Shown here piece after piece: positions 12,501-24,749 of a stretch of 64,000 bases of DNA. A model generated the notes under the pieces. That model was given only the letters and a program-made list of their open reading frames with translations, ran no database searches and was not told the origin of the DNA. How positions within the stretch are numbered: position 1 is the first letter of the stretch; each line of letters opens with the position of its first letter. Position numbers and translations under genes: made by a program. This DNA comes from Sphagnum compactum (taxonomy: Eukaryota; Bryophyta; Sphagnopsida; Sphagnales), in assembly GCA_965153455.1 (NCBI GenBank), contig OZ234498.1, positions 62,001 through 126,000 on the forward strand, given 5' to 3'.

Positions 12501-12719
12501 AGCAGCCCATCATAAAAGAAAAATATGGATGCTTTGAAACACTCTTGCACACAACAGTGTCAGCAAAAACTTAGCAGCACTAGATCACGAAAGCTCACCA
12601 AAAAGCTCATCAAAGAAAGCTCTCTGTTTTTTCTTCTCTCTTTCATGTATTTTTCTATTTGGCAACGAGTAGCTTTCTGCACAACCGCTTTGTTGTGGAA
12701 TTCTACCTTTCTGCACAAC

Positions 12720-14239
12720 ATAGAAAATAAACTCCCTCCCATCCCCCTTCAACATATTTATAAAAAAAACCCTTTCAAGTTCCCCCTGTCCCTAGCCACT
12801 CCACAATGAAAAAACAAAATTTAAAAAAAAATCATCCCTTTCCCTTTCCCTTCCTCCTTCAACATGTCAAATGAAGGCAAAAAAAACATTAACCTCCACC
12901 CCCCTCCCCCTCAACAGTAAAAAAAAAAAAGAAGAAAAAAAATCAAGGTGCACCCTTTCCCCCGGTGCACCCTTTCCCCCGTCCCATAATGAATTTGTAA
13001 AAAAAATTACCCCCTTCCCCTCCCTACCCTCTCCACAATGAAAAAAACATTTCCAAAAAAACCCAATGTACCCCTCCCCCTCAACAGTCAAAAAAAGAAT
13101 AAAATAAAAAAAATCAAAGTGCACCCTTTGTCTGGTCTTTGCTGTGAGGTCTATTGCAGGCCGGTGGGTTTCAACCGACCCCTCCCCCCATAATCAATTT
13201 GTAAAAAAAATAACCCCTTTCCCCCCTCCATTGTACATTGCCACGCCCTGGATATCAAAGTTTAAGTTAGTTTAATTAAGTTTATTTTATTTTAGCTCAG
13301 ATTTAATTAATTAAACCAACCCTAACCCCCCTATGAACTTGTCTCACAAAAAAACCCCTCTCATCCCTTTTCAACATAGAAAAAAAACCCAAAAAAAACT
13401 CCCTCCCATCCCTTTTCAACATAGAAAAAAAAAAAAAACCCTCTCATCCCTTTTCAACATAAAAAAAAAAAAAAACTCCCTCCCATCCCCCTTCAACATA
13501 TTTTTTAAAAAAACCCTTTCATGTTCCCCCTGTCCCTAGCCACTCCACAATGAAAAAACAAAATTTAAATTTAAACTAACCCCTTTCCCTTCCTCCTTCC
13601 ACATGTCAAATGAAGGCAAAAAAAAAACATTACCCTCCAACCCCCTCCCCCTCAACAGTAAAAAAAAAAGAAGAAAAAAAATCAAGGTGCACCCTTTCCC
13701 CAGGTGCACCCTTTCCCCCCGTCCCATAATGAATTTGTAAAACAAATTACCCCCTTCCCCTCCCTACCCTCTCCACAATGAAAAAAACATTTCCAGAAAA
13801 ACCCAATGTACCCCTTTCCCTTCCTCCTTCCACATTTCAAATGAAGGGAAAAAACCAACCTCCACCCCCCTCCCCTTCCCCCTCCCCCTCCCCTTCAATA
13901 GTAAAAAATAAAAAAATAAAAATCAAGGCGCACCCCCTCCCCCTAAACAATGAAGAAATATAACTAAATGATTCCCCTGGCCGTTCTCAACAGTAAAAAA
14001 AGTAATTTATGAAAATTACAAGCAATAAAAAAAGTAACAAAAAGTAACAAACACTGAACCTTCAACAGTAAAAAGTAATTTGAAAAAGTTACAAGTAATA
14101 AAAAAAGTAACAAAAAGTAACAAAAAGTGAAAAAAGTCAACAAAAAAACCCTCAGCATTACACTAAAAAGCCTCAGCACCACTGTGTATTTTTGGTGGTC
14201 AAAGAGCCTCAAGCCTCAGGCATCGCGAGCGTAATGCTC
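12720..14239 (+). mobile_element. Cluster of nested or tandem family B segments
   Basis: Blocks TCCTTCCACATGTCAAATGA, CCTCCACCCCCCTCCCCCTC, CAACAGTAAAAAA and TCAAGGTGCACCC are repeated at least three times (around 12860, 13600 and 13830). One AT-rich TTTAATTAAGTTTA module lies at 13250-13320. The cluster ends with the B terminus GATCATATGTATAGG at 14239. C-runs and A-runs dominate; ORFs here are composition artefacts. Confidence 0.7.
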
Positions 14240-14841
14240 GGATCATATGTATAGGCAAAAAAAAACATTAACCTCCACCCCCCTCCCCCTCAATAGTACA
14301 AAAAAAAAATAAAAAATCAACCTGCACCCTTTCCCCCGTCCCATGATGAATTTGTAAAAAAAAATAACCCCTGGTGAACCCCTCCCTAGCCACTCCACAA
14401 TGAATTTTTTTTTTCTAGAAACCCTAAATGTACCCCTTTCCCCCCTCCTCCTTCCACCTTTTCATATATCTAGGGAAAAAAAAAACGTTAACTTCCACCC
14501 CCCTAAACCTTCGACAATAAAAAAAATAGAAGGAAAAAAATCAACCTGCACGCTTTTAAGTTCCGCCCCTTGCACAATGAAAACCCCATAAACCCTGGCC
14601 CTTCTCAACAGTAAAAAGTAATTTATGAAAGTTACAAACAGTAAAAAAGTAACAAACCTTACCCCTGTTTCAGCAGTAAAAAGTAACTTATAAAAGTTAC
14701 GAGCAATAAAAAAAGTAACAAAAAATAACAAAAAATGAAAAAAGTCAAAAGAAAAAGCCTGGCATTACAGTATGTTTTTGGTGGTCAAACAGCCTCCAGC
14801 TTGCGACCTTACGGGCGTAATGCCCAGATCATATGTATAGG
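14240..14841 (+). mobile_element. Family B element
   Basis: Contains the CCTCCACCCCCC block, two CAGTAAAAAGTAA modules, GTGGTCAAACAGCCTCCAGC, ACGGGCGTAATGCCC and the terminal GATCATATGTATAGG. Directly followed by a family D block. Confidence 0.75.
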
Positions 14842-15484
14842 ATTCCATAGTAACCCTAAACACTTGATGTGTAATCTTCATCTCCACAATGGCATTGGCT
14901 ATGCACTTTCTTGGGTTTTTGGTATCCCCAAGCAACATTATGAACTGCACTCTCCAAACATTCAAATTTTGTGACTGCCCAGGAAAAGTCAACCAGGGAT
15001 TGAAAAGTCAAACCCCCCCATATCTTCCAAATGGTGATAGTGTAAAGGAATTTTTTTACATCATTGGCTTCAGAACACTTGAAAATGGGGAGGTAGGTCA
15101 TCTCCAAATATCTAAAATGTAACCGCAATGGGGTCAAAATGCCCATCAAACACAAAAACCCCAAATGTCATATATCTTGCAAACCTGACATTTTTAAGCA
15201 AAAATAACTTCACCATTAGCTTTAAAACACTTGAAAATGGGGGGGTAGGTCACTTCAAAACTTTCAACATGTATCATAATTAACCCTTTATGCCCTCATC
15301 TATCCGGCCCCCCTGAAATTTCACACCCCCCATATCTTTCAAATGGTGATAGATTAAAGGAATTTTATTGCACCATTGGCTTCACAACCCTTCAAAATGG
15401 GGGGGTAGGTCACCTCAAAACCCAAAAAAAAAAACCCAATTTTGGTGGGAACACCCATGTAACCCTAAACCCTAAACCCTAAAC
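14841..15484 (+). repeat. Family D block, copy 2, with telomere-type tail
   Basis: Same order as the copy at 8563, with G-run signatures near 15086, 15238 and 15400. The telomere-type tail is at 15460-15484, and the pyrimidine satellite starts immediately after it. Confidence 0.88.
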
Positions 15485-17230
15485 ACCGCTTTCTCCCGCT
15501 TACCGTGCTTTATTTTGCTTACTGCGCTTTACCTCGGTTCACCCCGCTAAACCCTCCTTTCTCCCGCTTTCTCCCGTTGATTGCGCTTTATCGCGCTTTC
15601 TCCCGCTTACTGCGCTTCACCTCCTACTTTCCCACTTATCGCGCTTTACGCCGCTTTCCCCCGCTTATCGTGCTTTATCTTCCTTATCGCGCTTTACCCC
15701 ACTTTACCCTAGTTTACCCCGCTAAACCCCGCTTTCTGCCGCTTATTCCGCTGTATCGCACTATCTCTCGCTCACTGTGCTTTACCCCGCTTTTTCCTGC
15801 TTATCGCGCTTTACCTCGCTTTCTCCCGCTTATTGCACTTTATGTCGCTTTACCGCACTTTCTCCCGCTTTCTCCCGCTTTCTCCCACTTATTCCGCTTT
15901 ATCGCGCTTTCTCCCGCTTATTCCGCTATATCGCGCTTTCTCCCGCTTATTCCGCTTTATCGCGCTATCTCCCGCTTATTGCGCTTACCTCGCTTTCTCC
16001 CGCTTACTACATTTTACGCCGCTTTCCCCCGCTTCTTGGGCTTTATGTTGCTTACCGCGCTTTACCCTGCTTTCTCTCGCTTACCACGCTTTAACGTGCT
16101 TTCTCTCGCTTACCGCTCTTTACCCCGCTTTCTCTCGCTTATCGCGCTTTATCCGCTTTCTCCCATTTACACCGCTTTACATTGCTTTCTCTCGCTTACC
16201 GCATTTTACCAGGCTTTTTCTCGCTTTACCACGCTTTACCCCCTTGCTGAGCTTATTTGCTTTATCCTCCTCTATGCAAATCCTTTTGCTTTTTCCCCTC
16301 CTTATGCAAAACTACCTTATAACTTTTCTCTTGCCATATTCTTTCTATATTTATCGCTTCGCGTTTTTACCGTTCAAATATTCTCCCGCATCGCTTCTAC
16401 CTTTCCTAACCTTTACGCTTCCCTTTGCCCCACTTCTCTTAAAACTTTTCGCTCTTGCCCATCCTTTCCATAATTTCCCGCTCTCTCCAAATTTTGCTAA
16501 ACCTTTTTACTTCTCTTCCCTTTATGTTATACTTTTTTACTTTTCACCCCTTTTTGTCAATTCCTTCTATGTCTTTCCTTGTTATTCTCCGTTCCCCCTT
16601 CCCCCCCCCCTTACTATAACTTTACTCAAAAGATTATGTGATCCCCCTTGTCTCAAACCCTCTAACCGTGCACAAAAATTATTTTCTAACAAAATTACAA
16701 ATATTCCGCGCTTGCCCCGTTTTACCCCGATTATCCCAATTCACCCCGTTCTACCCCCTTTTACTCTAAATATTTCACCCCTTGCCCGCCCTATTCCGCT
16801 TTAACCAAAATTAATTCAAACCAAAATATTCCGCTTTTTCCCTCTCTATTCACCTTTGCCCAAAATATTTCGCCTCTCGCCCGCCCCGCTCCCCTTTCAC
16901 CAAAATTACCCTTTTTTGCTTTTATTTCCTCAAATTTCCCCACTTTTTCCGCTTTTCCAAAACTTCTATCTTCGCCCTCTCCCCGCTCCCCCGCTTTTCC
17001 CCTCTTCTGCGACTTATGTCCGATTCCTCCTCTTTTTATATCTTTTCTCAAACTTTTCAACTTATTTTTCGCTTATTTCAAACTATCCTTTCCCCCTATA
17101 ATTATGCCGCACCAATTCCACTCCTTTTAACTATAATTCTGCCCCACGGATTAACTTCCCCGCCGATTTCTTATAACTAAATTATCGTAATTTTTCATAA
17201 TTAAATTACTGTAATTTTTGTTAATTCAAC
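15485..17230. repeat. Pyrimidine-rich satellite (CGCTTT-type), array 1
   Basis: Short motifs of about 8-14 bases such as CGCTTTCTCC, CGCTTATTG and CGCTTTACC alternate for roughly 800 bases, then degrade into a less ordered T/C-rich tail to about 17100. The plus strand has few purines and therefore few stop codons. This explains two overlapping open frames of over 320 codons (15505-16473 and 15833-16804), which I reject as genes. Confidence 0.88.
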
Positions 17231-17254
17231 TACGTTAATCTCTCTAATTACATT

Positions 17255-17804
17255 CTTCTGTGATTGCCCAGGAAAAGTCAACCAACGATTGAAAAGTCAA
17301 ACCCCCCCATATCTTCCAAATGGTGATAGTGTAAAGGAATTTTTTTACATTATTGGCTTCAGAACACTTGAAAATGGGGGGGTAGGTCATCTCCAAATAT
17401 GTAAAATGTAACTGCAATGGGGTCAAAATGCCCATCAAACACAAAAACCCCAAATGTCATATATCTTGCAAACCTGACATTTTTAAGCAAAAATAACTTC
17501 ACCACTAGCTTTAAAACACTTGAAAATGGGGGGGTAGGTCACTTCAAAACTTTCAACATGTATCATAATTAACCCTTTATGCCCTCATCTATCCAGCCCC
17601 CCTGAAATTTCACACCCCCCATATCTTTCAAATGGTGATAAATTAAAGGAATTTTATTGCACCATTGGCTTCACAACCCTTGAAAATGTGGGGGTAGGTC
17701 ACTTCAAAACCCAAAAAAAAAAACCCAATTTTGGTGGGAACACCCCTTAAACCCTAAACCCTAAAACCCTAAAAACCCTAAACCCTAAACCCTAAACCCT
17801 AAAC
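17255..17804 (+). repeat. Family D block, copy 3, with telomere-type tail
   Basis: Lacks the first ~120 bases of copy 2 but is otherwise closely similar. G-run signatures lie near 17376, 17528 and 17690, and the tail of telomere units with irregular variants is at 17748-17804. Confidence 0.88.
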
Positions 17805-17837
17805 TACACATAACTACATCAACCCTAAACCCTACAC

Positions 17838-18410
17838 CCAAGCAACTTTATGGATTACATTGCCCATCTTACATTGCCCTGGAAACCTTCAAATTCTGTG
17901 CACATACAGGAAAAGTCAACCAGGGACTGAAAAGTCAAACCCCCCCATATCTTCCAAATGGTGATAGATTATGAAAATGTTTTTGCACCATCTTGTTTAA
18001 AACACTTGAAAATGGGGGGGTAGGTCACCTCCAAATCCTTAAAACAAAATCACAATTGGCTCCAAATGCCCATGTAAGCCAAAAACCCCAAATCTTCAAT
18101 ATCTTCCAAACCCTACATTTTTAGGCAAAAATACTTCCACCACTAGCTTCAAAACACTTGAAAATGGGGGGGTAGGTCACTTCAAAACATTCAAAATCCA
18201 TAATAATTACCCTTAAACACCTTCATTTATCCTGAGACCCCAAATTTGCATACCCCCCATATCTCATAAATGGTGATAGATTATGAAAATGTTTTTGCAC
18301 CATTGGATTCACAACCCTTGAAAATGGGGGGGTAGGTCACCTCAAAACTCCAAAAAAAAAACCCAATTTTGGTGGGGACACACATGTAACCCTAAACCCT
18401 AAACCCTAAA
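17838..18410 (+). repeat. Family D block, copy 4, with telomere-type tail
   Basis: A more diverged copy: signatures lie near 18013, 18167 and 18324, and the telomere tail is at 18387-18410. A short telomere-like stretch precedes it at about 17820-17836. Confidence 0.85.
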
Positions 18411-19200
18411 CTTCATCCCATTTTACCTCGCTTCACCGTGCTTTATCGCACTTTACCTCGCTTTAACTGCTGCTTCACCCCGCTTTACCCCACTTCAACA
18501 CCCGTTTTACCTTGTTTCAATTCTCATTTTATCCCATTTCACCCCGTTTTACCTGCCGCTTTACCCCGCTTAAACTTTCATTTTACCCCGCTTCACCCCA
18601 CTTTACCTCGCTTCACCGTGCTTTACCGCACTTTACCCCGCTTTAATTGCCGCTTTACCCCGCGTCACTCTGCTTTACCCCGCTTTAATTGTCGTTTTAC
18701 CCTGTTTCAACTCTCGCTTTATCCCACTTTAACTCCCGCTTTACCCTGTTTCACCCCGTTTTATCCCGCTTCACCGCGCTTTACCTCCTTTTACCCTGCT
18801 TTAACTGCCGCTTTACCTTGCGTCACTTAGCTTTACTTCGCTTTAATTGCCGTTTTATCCCGCTTCAACTTTCGCTTTATCCCGCTTTAACTCCCGATTT
18901 ACCTCGTTACGTAACGTTTTACCCCACTTTAATTGCCGCTTTACCCCACTTCAACTCCTGTTTTACCCTCCTTCTCCTCACTTTACCTCGCTTCACCGTG
19001 CTTTACCCCACTTTACCCCGCTTTAACTGTCGTTTCACCCTGCGTCGCTCCGCTTTACGTGCTTTACCCCGCTTCATCCTGATTTATCGCGCTTTAACTC
19101 CCCCTTTACCCTGCTTCAACTCGCTTTACCCCACTTCACCCTGCTCTCCCGCACTGTAACCCCCTTTACCCCACTTTACCTCGCTTTACCCCCCTCCTCC
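18411..19200. repeat. Pyrimidine-rich satellite, array 2
   Basis: Units such as CGCTTTACCCCGCTT and TTTAACTGCCGC repeat with little order. It starts directly after telomere repeats, as array 1 does. Confidence 0.88.
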
Positions 19201-19500
19201 TCCTCCCTACGCGCCCTCGATTTTTCCAAATCCTGCTTGCGATATCCCACTTTACAAAATCCGGCTTTGTCAAATCCCTCTTTGCGAAACCGCATATTCT
19301 CAATCCCGTGTTGCCGACATCGGGTTTGCCAAATCTGCCTGTTTCAAACTGGGTTTGTGAAATCTGGCTTCACGAAATCCCGGTTTCTTTAATCTAGCTT
19401 CACAAAACTCCGGTTTTTCCGAATCCGCCTTGCAAAATCCCTCTTTACAAAAACTGGGTACAAAAACCGGGTTTCCCAAATCCATCATGCCAAACCGCGT
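19201..19500. repeat. Degenerate edge of satellite array 2
   Basis: Loose ~20-25 base units with AAATCCGGTTT or AAATCC cores. Comparable sequence follows array 3 (29240-29470) and occurs at 57898-58100, so this edge type travels with the satellite. Confidence 0.65.
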
Positions 19501-20150
19501 AACTTGAATTGCACACGCATTTTTCCCACCCCAGAGCTTGCACCCTCTACTTCGCTTTCCTGTACCATCAAATGCAACACTACAAATCTGCACCACGGTA
19601 TCAGCTTCTTCCTCCACTTTGCACCTCGAGCTTTCTTAGTAAATTGAAGATGCTTTAGTGACTCCCTTCCCAGAGTTTTCTCATATCTTCAATTCTTGCA
19701 ATCTCCTACTTTGCTATACTTCTACTTCACCTCAATTTATTACAGATCCATCCACAGCTTCTATCTGCACTTCAAACTTCACCGTTCAAAAAAGCTGCTT
19801 AGTGTTACCAGAATAACTGCTATTGTAATTTTTACTGCTCATGTTATTCTTAACCGAGGAGAACGTCACCCCCGTGTTGTCATCACAAATGCTCATGCAA
19901 CTTCAATTTTGAATTGTGATAGGATAGCTTCACAGAATACACGAAGAATTAGTAGACCGTACGGCAAAAGGATGAGTTCGCTTCACTCCCGCCGGCAGTA
20001 TTGTCCGAGCTGCATTCCTTTCAGGAGCCTATTGATTCAAAAAGATTGAACTTCACTTCAACATGTCATTTTCTATTCAAATTGGACGTTCCAGGGAATG
20101 ACTCACATAAACATTCACATTTTACCGAGCTAGGAAAGAGCCGGCAACGA
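19501..20150. other. Intergenic, nothing recognised
   Basis: No supported ORF, element end or RNA gene. Confidence 0.4.
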
Positions 20151-20159
20151 ATCAAAGTT

Positions 20160-20850
20160 CTCGTTCCAGGTGAGAGTACTACATCGTCGACTCAAATGGT
20201 AGGCAAGGCGATCTCTCAATTCATGCACCGAGAAGATGCAACCTCTGATCTAATTTCTCGTAGCCCCGGTCAACGTGACTTACTCCTTCCACGTGTGCGG
20301 TCCCCTCGGCTGCCGTACCTGCGAGGGACTAGAGCAGCTCTTGCTCTCAAATCTGCAGCCAATACCTGTGCTCCCTACAGTGAACTGCACCCTGCGAAAT
20401 GCAATAAACTCACCGAGTGTCTTTTGGAATTCGTTACATCCTCTCAGGACCTGGTTCGACGTCCACTTTGGCAACATTAACAATATTCTCAAGACAAATT
20501 AGGAGGTGTCGGATGCTAACAGGTTGCTCTATCACGAAGAGAATAAATTCGGATCCGATATTAAGTCTTCCGAGCCTCTGATCTTTATTCCAATGTCCAT
20601 CAGTTGTGCACGTGAATTCCACCATCCTTGGAATGCGTGACCGGATTGCCACCGTCAATGGTCGCAGATGCCAATTCTCGTACATAATTTTGTCGCGCGT
20701 CTGTAGACTTGGCGTTATACTTTTGATGCATCGGACTGCCAGATTCCCGAAACCTGCAAACCCTCACCGGCATGCAATATCTCAGCGATCGTGGGTTGAT
20801 AATATGGAGAGATGTACATTGTGTTTAAGAGCTTCGTGTAGAAAGAGGGC
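20160..20850 (-). pseudogene. murA: MurA-like pseudogene fragment, copy 1
   Basis: On the minus strand a C-terminal exon reads AADLRARAALV, then in another frame GTAAEGTAHVEGVSHVDRGY and EKLDQRLHLLGA. This is the end of UDP-N-acetylglucosamine 1-carboxyvinyltransferase: the DLRAxxALVLAG loop with its conserved arginine, the AEGT turn and the HxDRGYExxxxKLxxLGA motif. Three lesions are visible: TAG for the tyrosine in SLYGA, a one-base shift at the LVLAG site, and TGA right after LLGA. Upstream, YQPTIAEILHAGEG (20715-20850) and KIMYEN (about 20690) resemble the preceding PTDLQPQ and ExxYENR parts. MurA catalyses the first committed step of peptidoglycan synthesis, which persists in plastids of bryophytes and lycophytes. 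Confidence 0.68.
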
Positions 20851-21220
20851 GTTGATAAAGTGCTCGCCGGTTTTTTCTTTTGGGCTCTGTTGGTGTGATG
20901 CACGAGAGGTTTGTGCTCCCTCCGCTGCAAATGTCCGCGTGAAGGAGTACATTTTTGCGTGTCCTTCTGCGGTCCGAGGTTTCGCGATGTATCTGGAAGG
21001 ATACCGTGAGTCTAATTTTTTCTAGGCTGCTCCTGATGTTCGTTCCACGTGTGGTGGTGATCATATGCCGAACTCGGTGGGTGCTACGGAGCCTGGACCG
21101 GGTGCTTGAGAATCTACGGTTGCAGGCTGAAGTGTGGTACTCCATGATTGTGGTGAATGCTCTCTCCCTTTTCACCTTGCACGGGAGTGCTTCGGTGCCT
21201 GATCATGCAACGTTCTGAAT
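20846..21220 (+). repeat. Dispersed duplicate (partner 55797-56245)
   Basis: Shared phrases include TTCTTTTGGGCTCTGTTGGT, GGCTGCTCCTGATGTT and GAATGCTCTCTCCCTTTTCA in the same order at 55797 onward. A frame containing VKEYIFACPSAVRGFAMYLE is open here but broken in the partner. I do not recognise the protein. Confidence 0.75.
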
Positions 21221-22390
21221 GAATTAGTAGCGTCGAAATTAATTTTACGAGGATGTCTGACCACAACTTCTTTGGGTACGGCACCGTGATCTGGAAATCG
21301 CTTATTTGATTGCATATTTAAATATATATTTTCTAAAACATCCGGGTTCATGCATGGTTGGGTGGACCCCTTTGGGTGTCGCGCCCACCCTTTCTACCTT
21401 GCCATTGCCATGCCCACGTCCCTTTATAGATTTCCAAATTTATTCAAATGGACTTTCTTTAAACGTCTTAACTTGAATATCTACTTGATGCACAAAATCA
21501 TTTCACCAATTTGTAAAAATCGTAAAAGTCATCAGCTTTTGAAATCAAAACTTATGGATTGCGCTTCTCATTATCGTTTCTATGTGGACTCTGTTATGCT
21601 CCGTTAACTGATGGGGTGTGTGTTGGGGACTTGCAATTAGTAAAATATCATGTAAAAAAATGTACGAATAAAATAAATAATGAATTCAATCTAAAAACTA
21701 TATTTATGGACTTTTAAATAACCTAATAATGACCATTTTTTCATAAGTCCATATCATATTGGACCAAGAAATATTTTATGATCTTTTTTCTTTAAGTGCT
21801 TAAATAAATATAAACTCTACGTGTGCCATCAATGATATCGAAAAATGTGGAGCAAATCGATGTAAACTAGTGTAATTTCCAAAATTTCACCGTTCTTTTT
21901 CATAAAGAGGGACTTTGCTTCTTTGACAGATCAATCCCCCCTACCTTGCATCCTCTGGTTATTACGTACAATAAAATATCCTATTCATTTCAATATTTTA
22001 ACCCCACCAAATTATATGTTTAACGATTCAGTGATACAATTTGTGGTATTTTTCGTTCCATCCACAAAAATACGCTATTTAGTCCCATTGATTATGCTTT
22101 CACCTTGTATTTTTTTTTAATTCCAAAATGATGTCATAAATGCACGATGAGATTGTTTGAAAAAAAAATGAAGAATGTGAAATACAAACGTGAAGTAATA
22201 TATTGAGTATGATTCCTGAGTCCTTAATTATTCTTAATTAAAAGCTCAAATTTCTTATTGAATTCCTCCTACTACGTATGAATTAACCACTCACCTATAT
22301 TAGCTTTAATATTCCTAAGCGACCTATATCCCCTCCACGTTAGTCCATGTAAGTTATATTTTTGTCCTTGAATTCTTTTTTTACTAGTAA
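21221..22390. other. AT-rich intergenic sequence
   Basis: No sustained ORF. Long A/T runs, nothing recognised. Confidence 0.4.
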
Positions 22391-22540
22391 CAACTAAGGA
22401 GCCCGTTCATTCAAAAAGATTGAAATTGACTTCAACACGTCATTTTCTATTGAAATTGGACGTTCTCAGGGAGTGACTCCCATAAACATTCACATTTTAC
22501 CGAGCTGGGAAAGAGCCGGCAATGAATCCAAGTTCTCGTT

Positions 22541-22763
22541 CTAGGTGAGAGCACTACGTTGTCCGGTCCGATGGTAGGCACGGCAATCTCTCTGAATTGA
22601 TGCACCCAGAAGATGCAACTTCTGATTTCGTTTCTCGTAGCCCCGGTCAACATGACTTACTCCTTCCATGTGTGCGGTCCCCTCGGCTGCCGTACCTGCA
22701 AGGACTGGAGCAGCTCTTGCTCTCAAATCTGCAGCCAATACGGGTGCTCCGTACAGTGAACTT
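22541..22763 (-). pseudogene. murA: MurA-like C-terminal exon, copy 2 (least damaged)
   Basis: The minus-strand frame is open from SLYGAPVLAADLRARAA through VLAGTAAEGTAHMEG, VSHVDRGYEKRNQKLHLLGA and SIQRDCRAY to a TAG at 22541-22543. All C-terminal MurA landmarks are present in one frame: the conserved Arg of DLRA, AEGT and HVDRGYE. The surrounding sequence (22395-22990) matches copy 1 closely. A ~75-residue C-terminal exon is seen. The rest of MurA (normally about 420 residues, two domains) is not identifiable nearby, so it is a fragment, although this exon itself has no stop. A splice acceptor is expected near 22770 on the minus strand but is not clean. Confidence 0.7.
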
Positions 22764-24749
22764 ACACCCGGTGAAATGCAATAAACTCACCGACTGTCCT
22801 TTGGAATTTGTTACATCCTCTCAGGACCTGGTTCGATGCTCACTTTGGCAACTTTAACAATATTCTGAAGACGATCAGGACATGTCGGATGGTAACAGGC
22901 TGCTACGGCAGGAAGAGAATAAATTCAGATCCAATATCAAGTCTTTAGAGCCTCTGATCTTTATTTAACCTTCGATCAGTTGTGGACGTGAATTCCACCC
23001 TCCAGAGTTACCCACAAAATAGACTTTCGTTTCCCTTGACCGAGTGGCATTAAGTATGCAAAGAGCCTAATTTGTACGAGACTGAGTTTTGCCGGAGACT
23101 TTTTCCCCCATATCGCTGCAATCTGACCACCTTCCGACCTATGAAAATAGCCTCTGTGATGATCCTACAGGAAATGCGGGTGGCAAGAGTAGCCGTTTTG
23201 TTGCCCGACCCCGTGCAACCCGTAGCATTGCCGGTCTACAGTCGAATGGATCGCTCGATTGACTTCTTGTCGCTCATGTTCCGTCGGGCTCAACTTGGTG
23301 TCTCTGTGGGGTCCATCGGGTTCGAGGTCCGATGGTCTGTGCGCCATTGTACGCCAAAACGCTGCGCTCTTGAACCGGTTGGACCAAATGGTTCCATGAC
23401 ATCGGCTCCCTTGAGGAGGGTTTCGGCATCTCCGTCGAAGGCCTCCTCTGGTCGTATGCAGGATGTTCACTAGCAGAGGCTTGCACCGATGGCAGAAAAC
23501 AAACGACTCCTTGCAGAAGCTTTGCCTTTTCCTTACCAGACTCTTATACCCCACGCCAAGGCACACGGAGGGAGAGAACCGAACCCTCTTCCGGAGCTCC
23601 ACCCACTTTGAGAATCTCGAGAAGTACGGGAGTTCCCTCAGGTCAAAGTCTGGTGCTGTCCGTGAAAACTGTTTCTGTGCACCCAAAATACACGAGGGAG
23701 AGTGCCCGCCCCCCGTCAACAAATGAACCTTCGGCACCGATTCTGTCAAATCCACCTCTCGTTCACTGTACCCCGGACCAGGCAATCCGGGAGACAGAAC
23801 TCCATCTCCCTTGAATGTTAAGACTTATCGTCGCTGGCGATTCCCATCTCCCTTGACACCTCTGGCTTCTCCATCGATCGCTCTTTCTTCCCCGCGAGGT
23901 GTTTCTTGTACCCTCTTCTTGAATAGAATAACATTATGTATAGTTCGGTCTAGTGGTATTATATGGCTCATGCATAATTGTTGTTTTGCCTTAAACCGGC
24001 AACCCGAATAGCCTAGTGGTGGGCTCGTAGCTACCCTGCAAGCGACTAAATTGGCCTTGTTAATGGCTTAAAAAAGACCTCTTCTCAAAGTGACTGCAGC
24101 TCCTTTTGGAGTCCAGAGACACCGGAACTTACAATCTGTCGATAGACCCGATGAACCTCTTTTTGTTTCTTTCGGCATGAACCCCTTTCCTAACATGACC
24201 CTATTGCTTCCGATGGGAGATACATATCTGCATTGGTTTATCCAGAAGGTGGAAAAAGACATGGGGGTGAAAGAACTTAAAGCACTGTTCATTCGGGGAG
24301 AGAACCAGATGGTCTCCGTACGAGGAACAAATCTAATGTTCCTGCTGTTGGTGTGTGGGCATTTTTATAGGATATTATGAGCAAGAAGTTGATGAATCGA
24401 CCGGACACATATTGCATCTACCGAGCTCGCAACCGTCCCGGCAAAATCGGCGAGACGAGGGAGGCCCGATTGTTACAAAATGGAGCTGTTGTTCCCCAAA
24501 GAGGGGGTGCTCTTGGTACTAAAATTCACTGCATCCTCTTCGCTGATTTTCTCCCTGCAAGCACATCATGTTGGTAAATGCATTTCTCTTGTACTCCCAG
24601 TTCTGAAAGAGCTGTATATGTGATGGAGAGTTATGAAATAGAGTCCTCTTCGCCCATTGTGATCCGGATTCTTTTGCAACAATCTTGGGTATCAGTACGA
24701 CATCCTCTGAACTTGTGCTATACATATTTAATGCTGCAAGAAGTCTGTA

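Noticed and set aside
12867-13124. Phe/Gly-rich ORFs in C-run/A-run regions
   Set aside because: Products of low-complexity family B blocks; similar ORFs appear wherever the blocks occur.
15505-16804. Two overlapping ORFs of more than 320 codons
   Set aside because: They lie in a C/T-rich satellite where stop codons are rare in all plus frames, and the translations are low-complexity Leu/Phe/Pro/Arg repeats.
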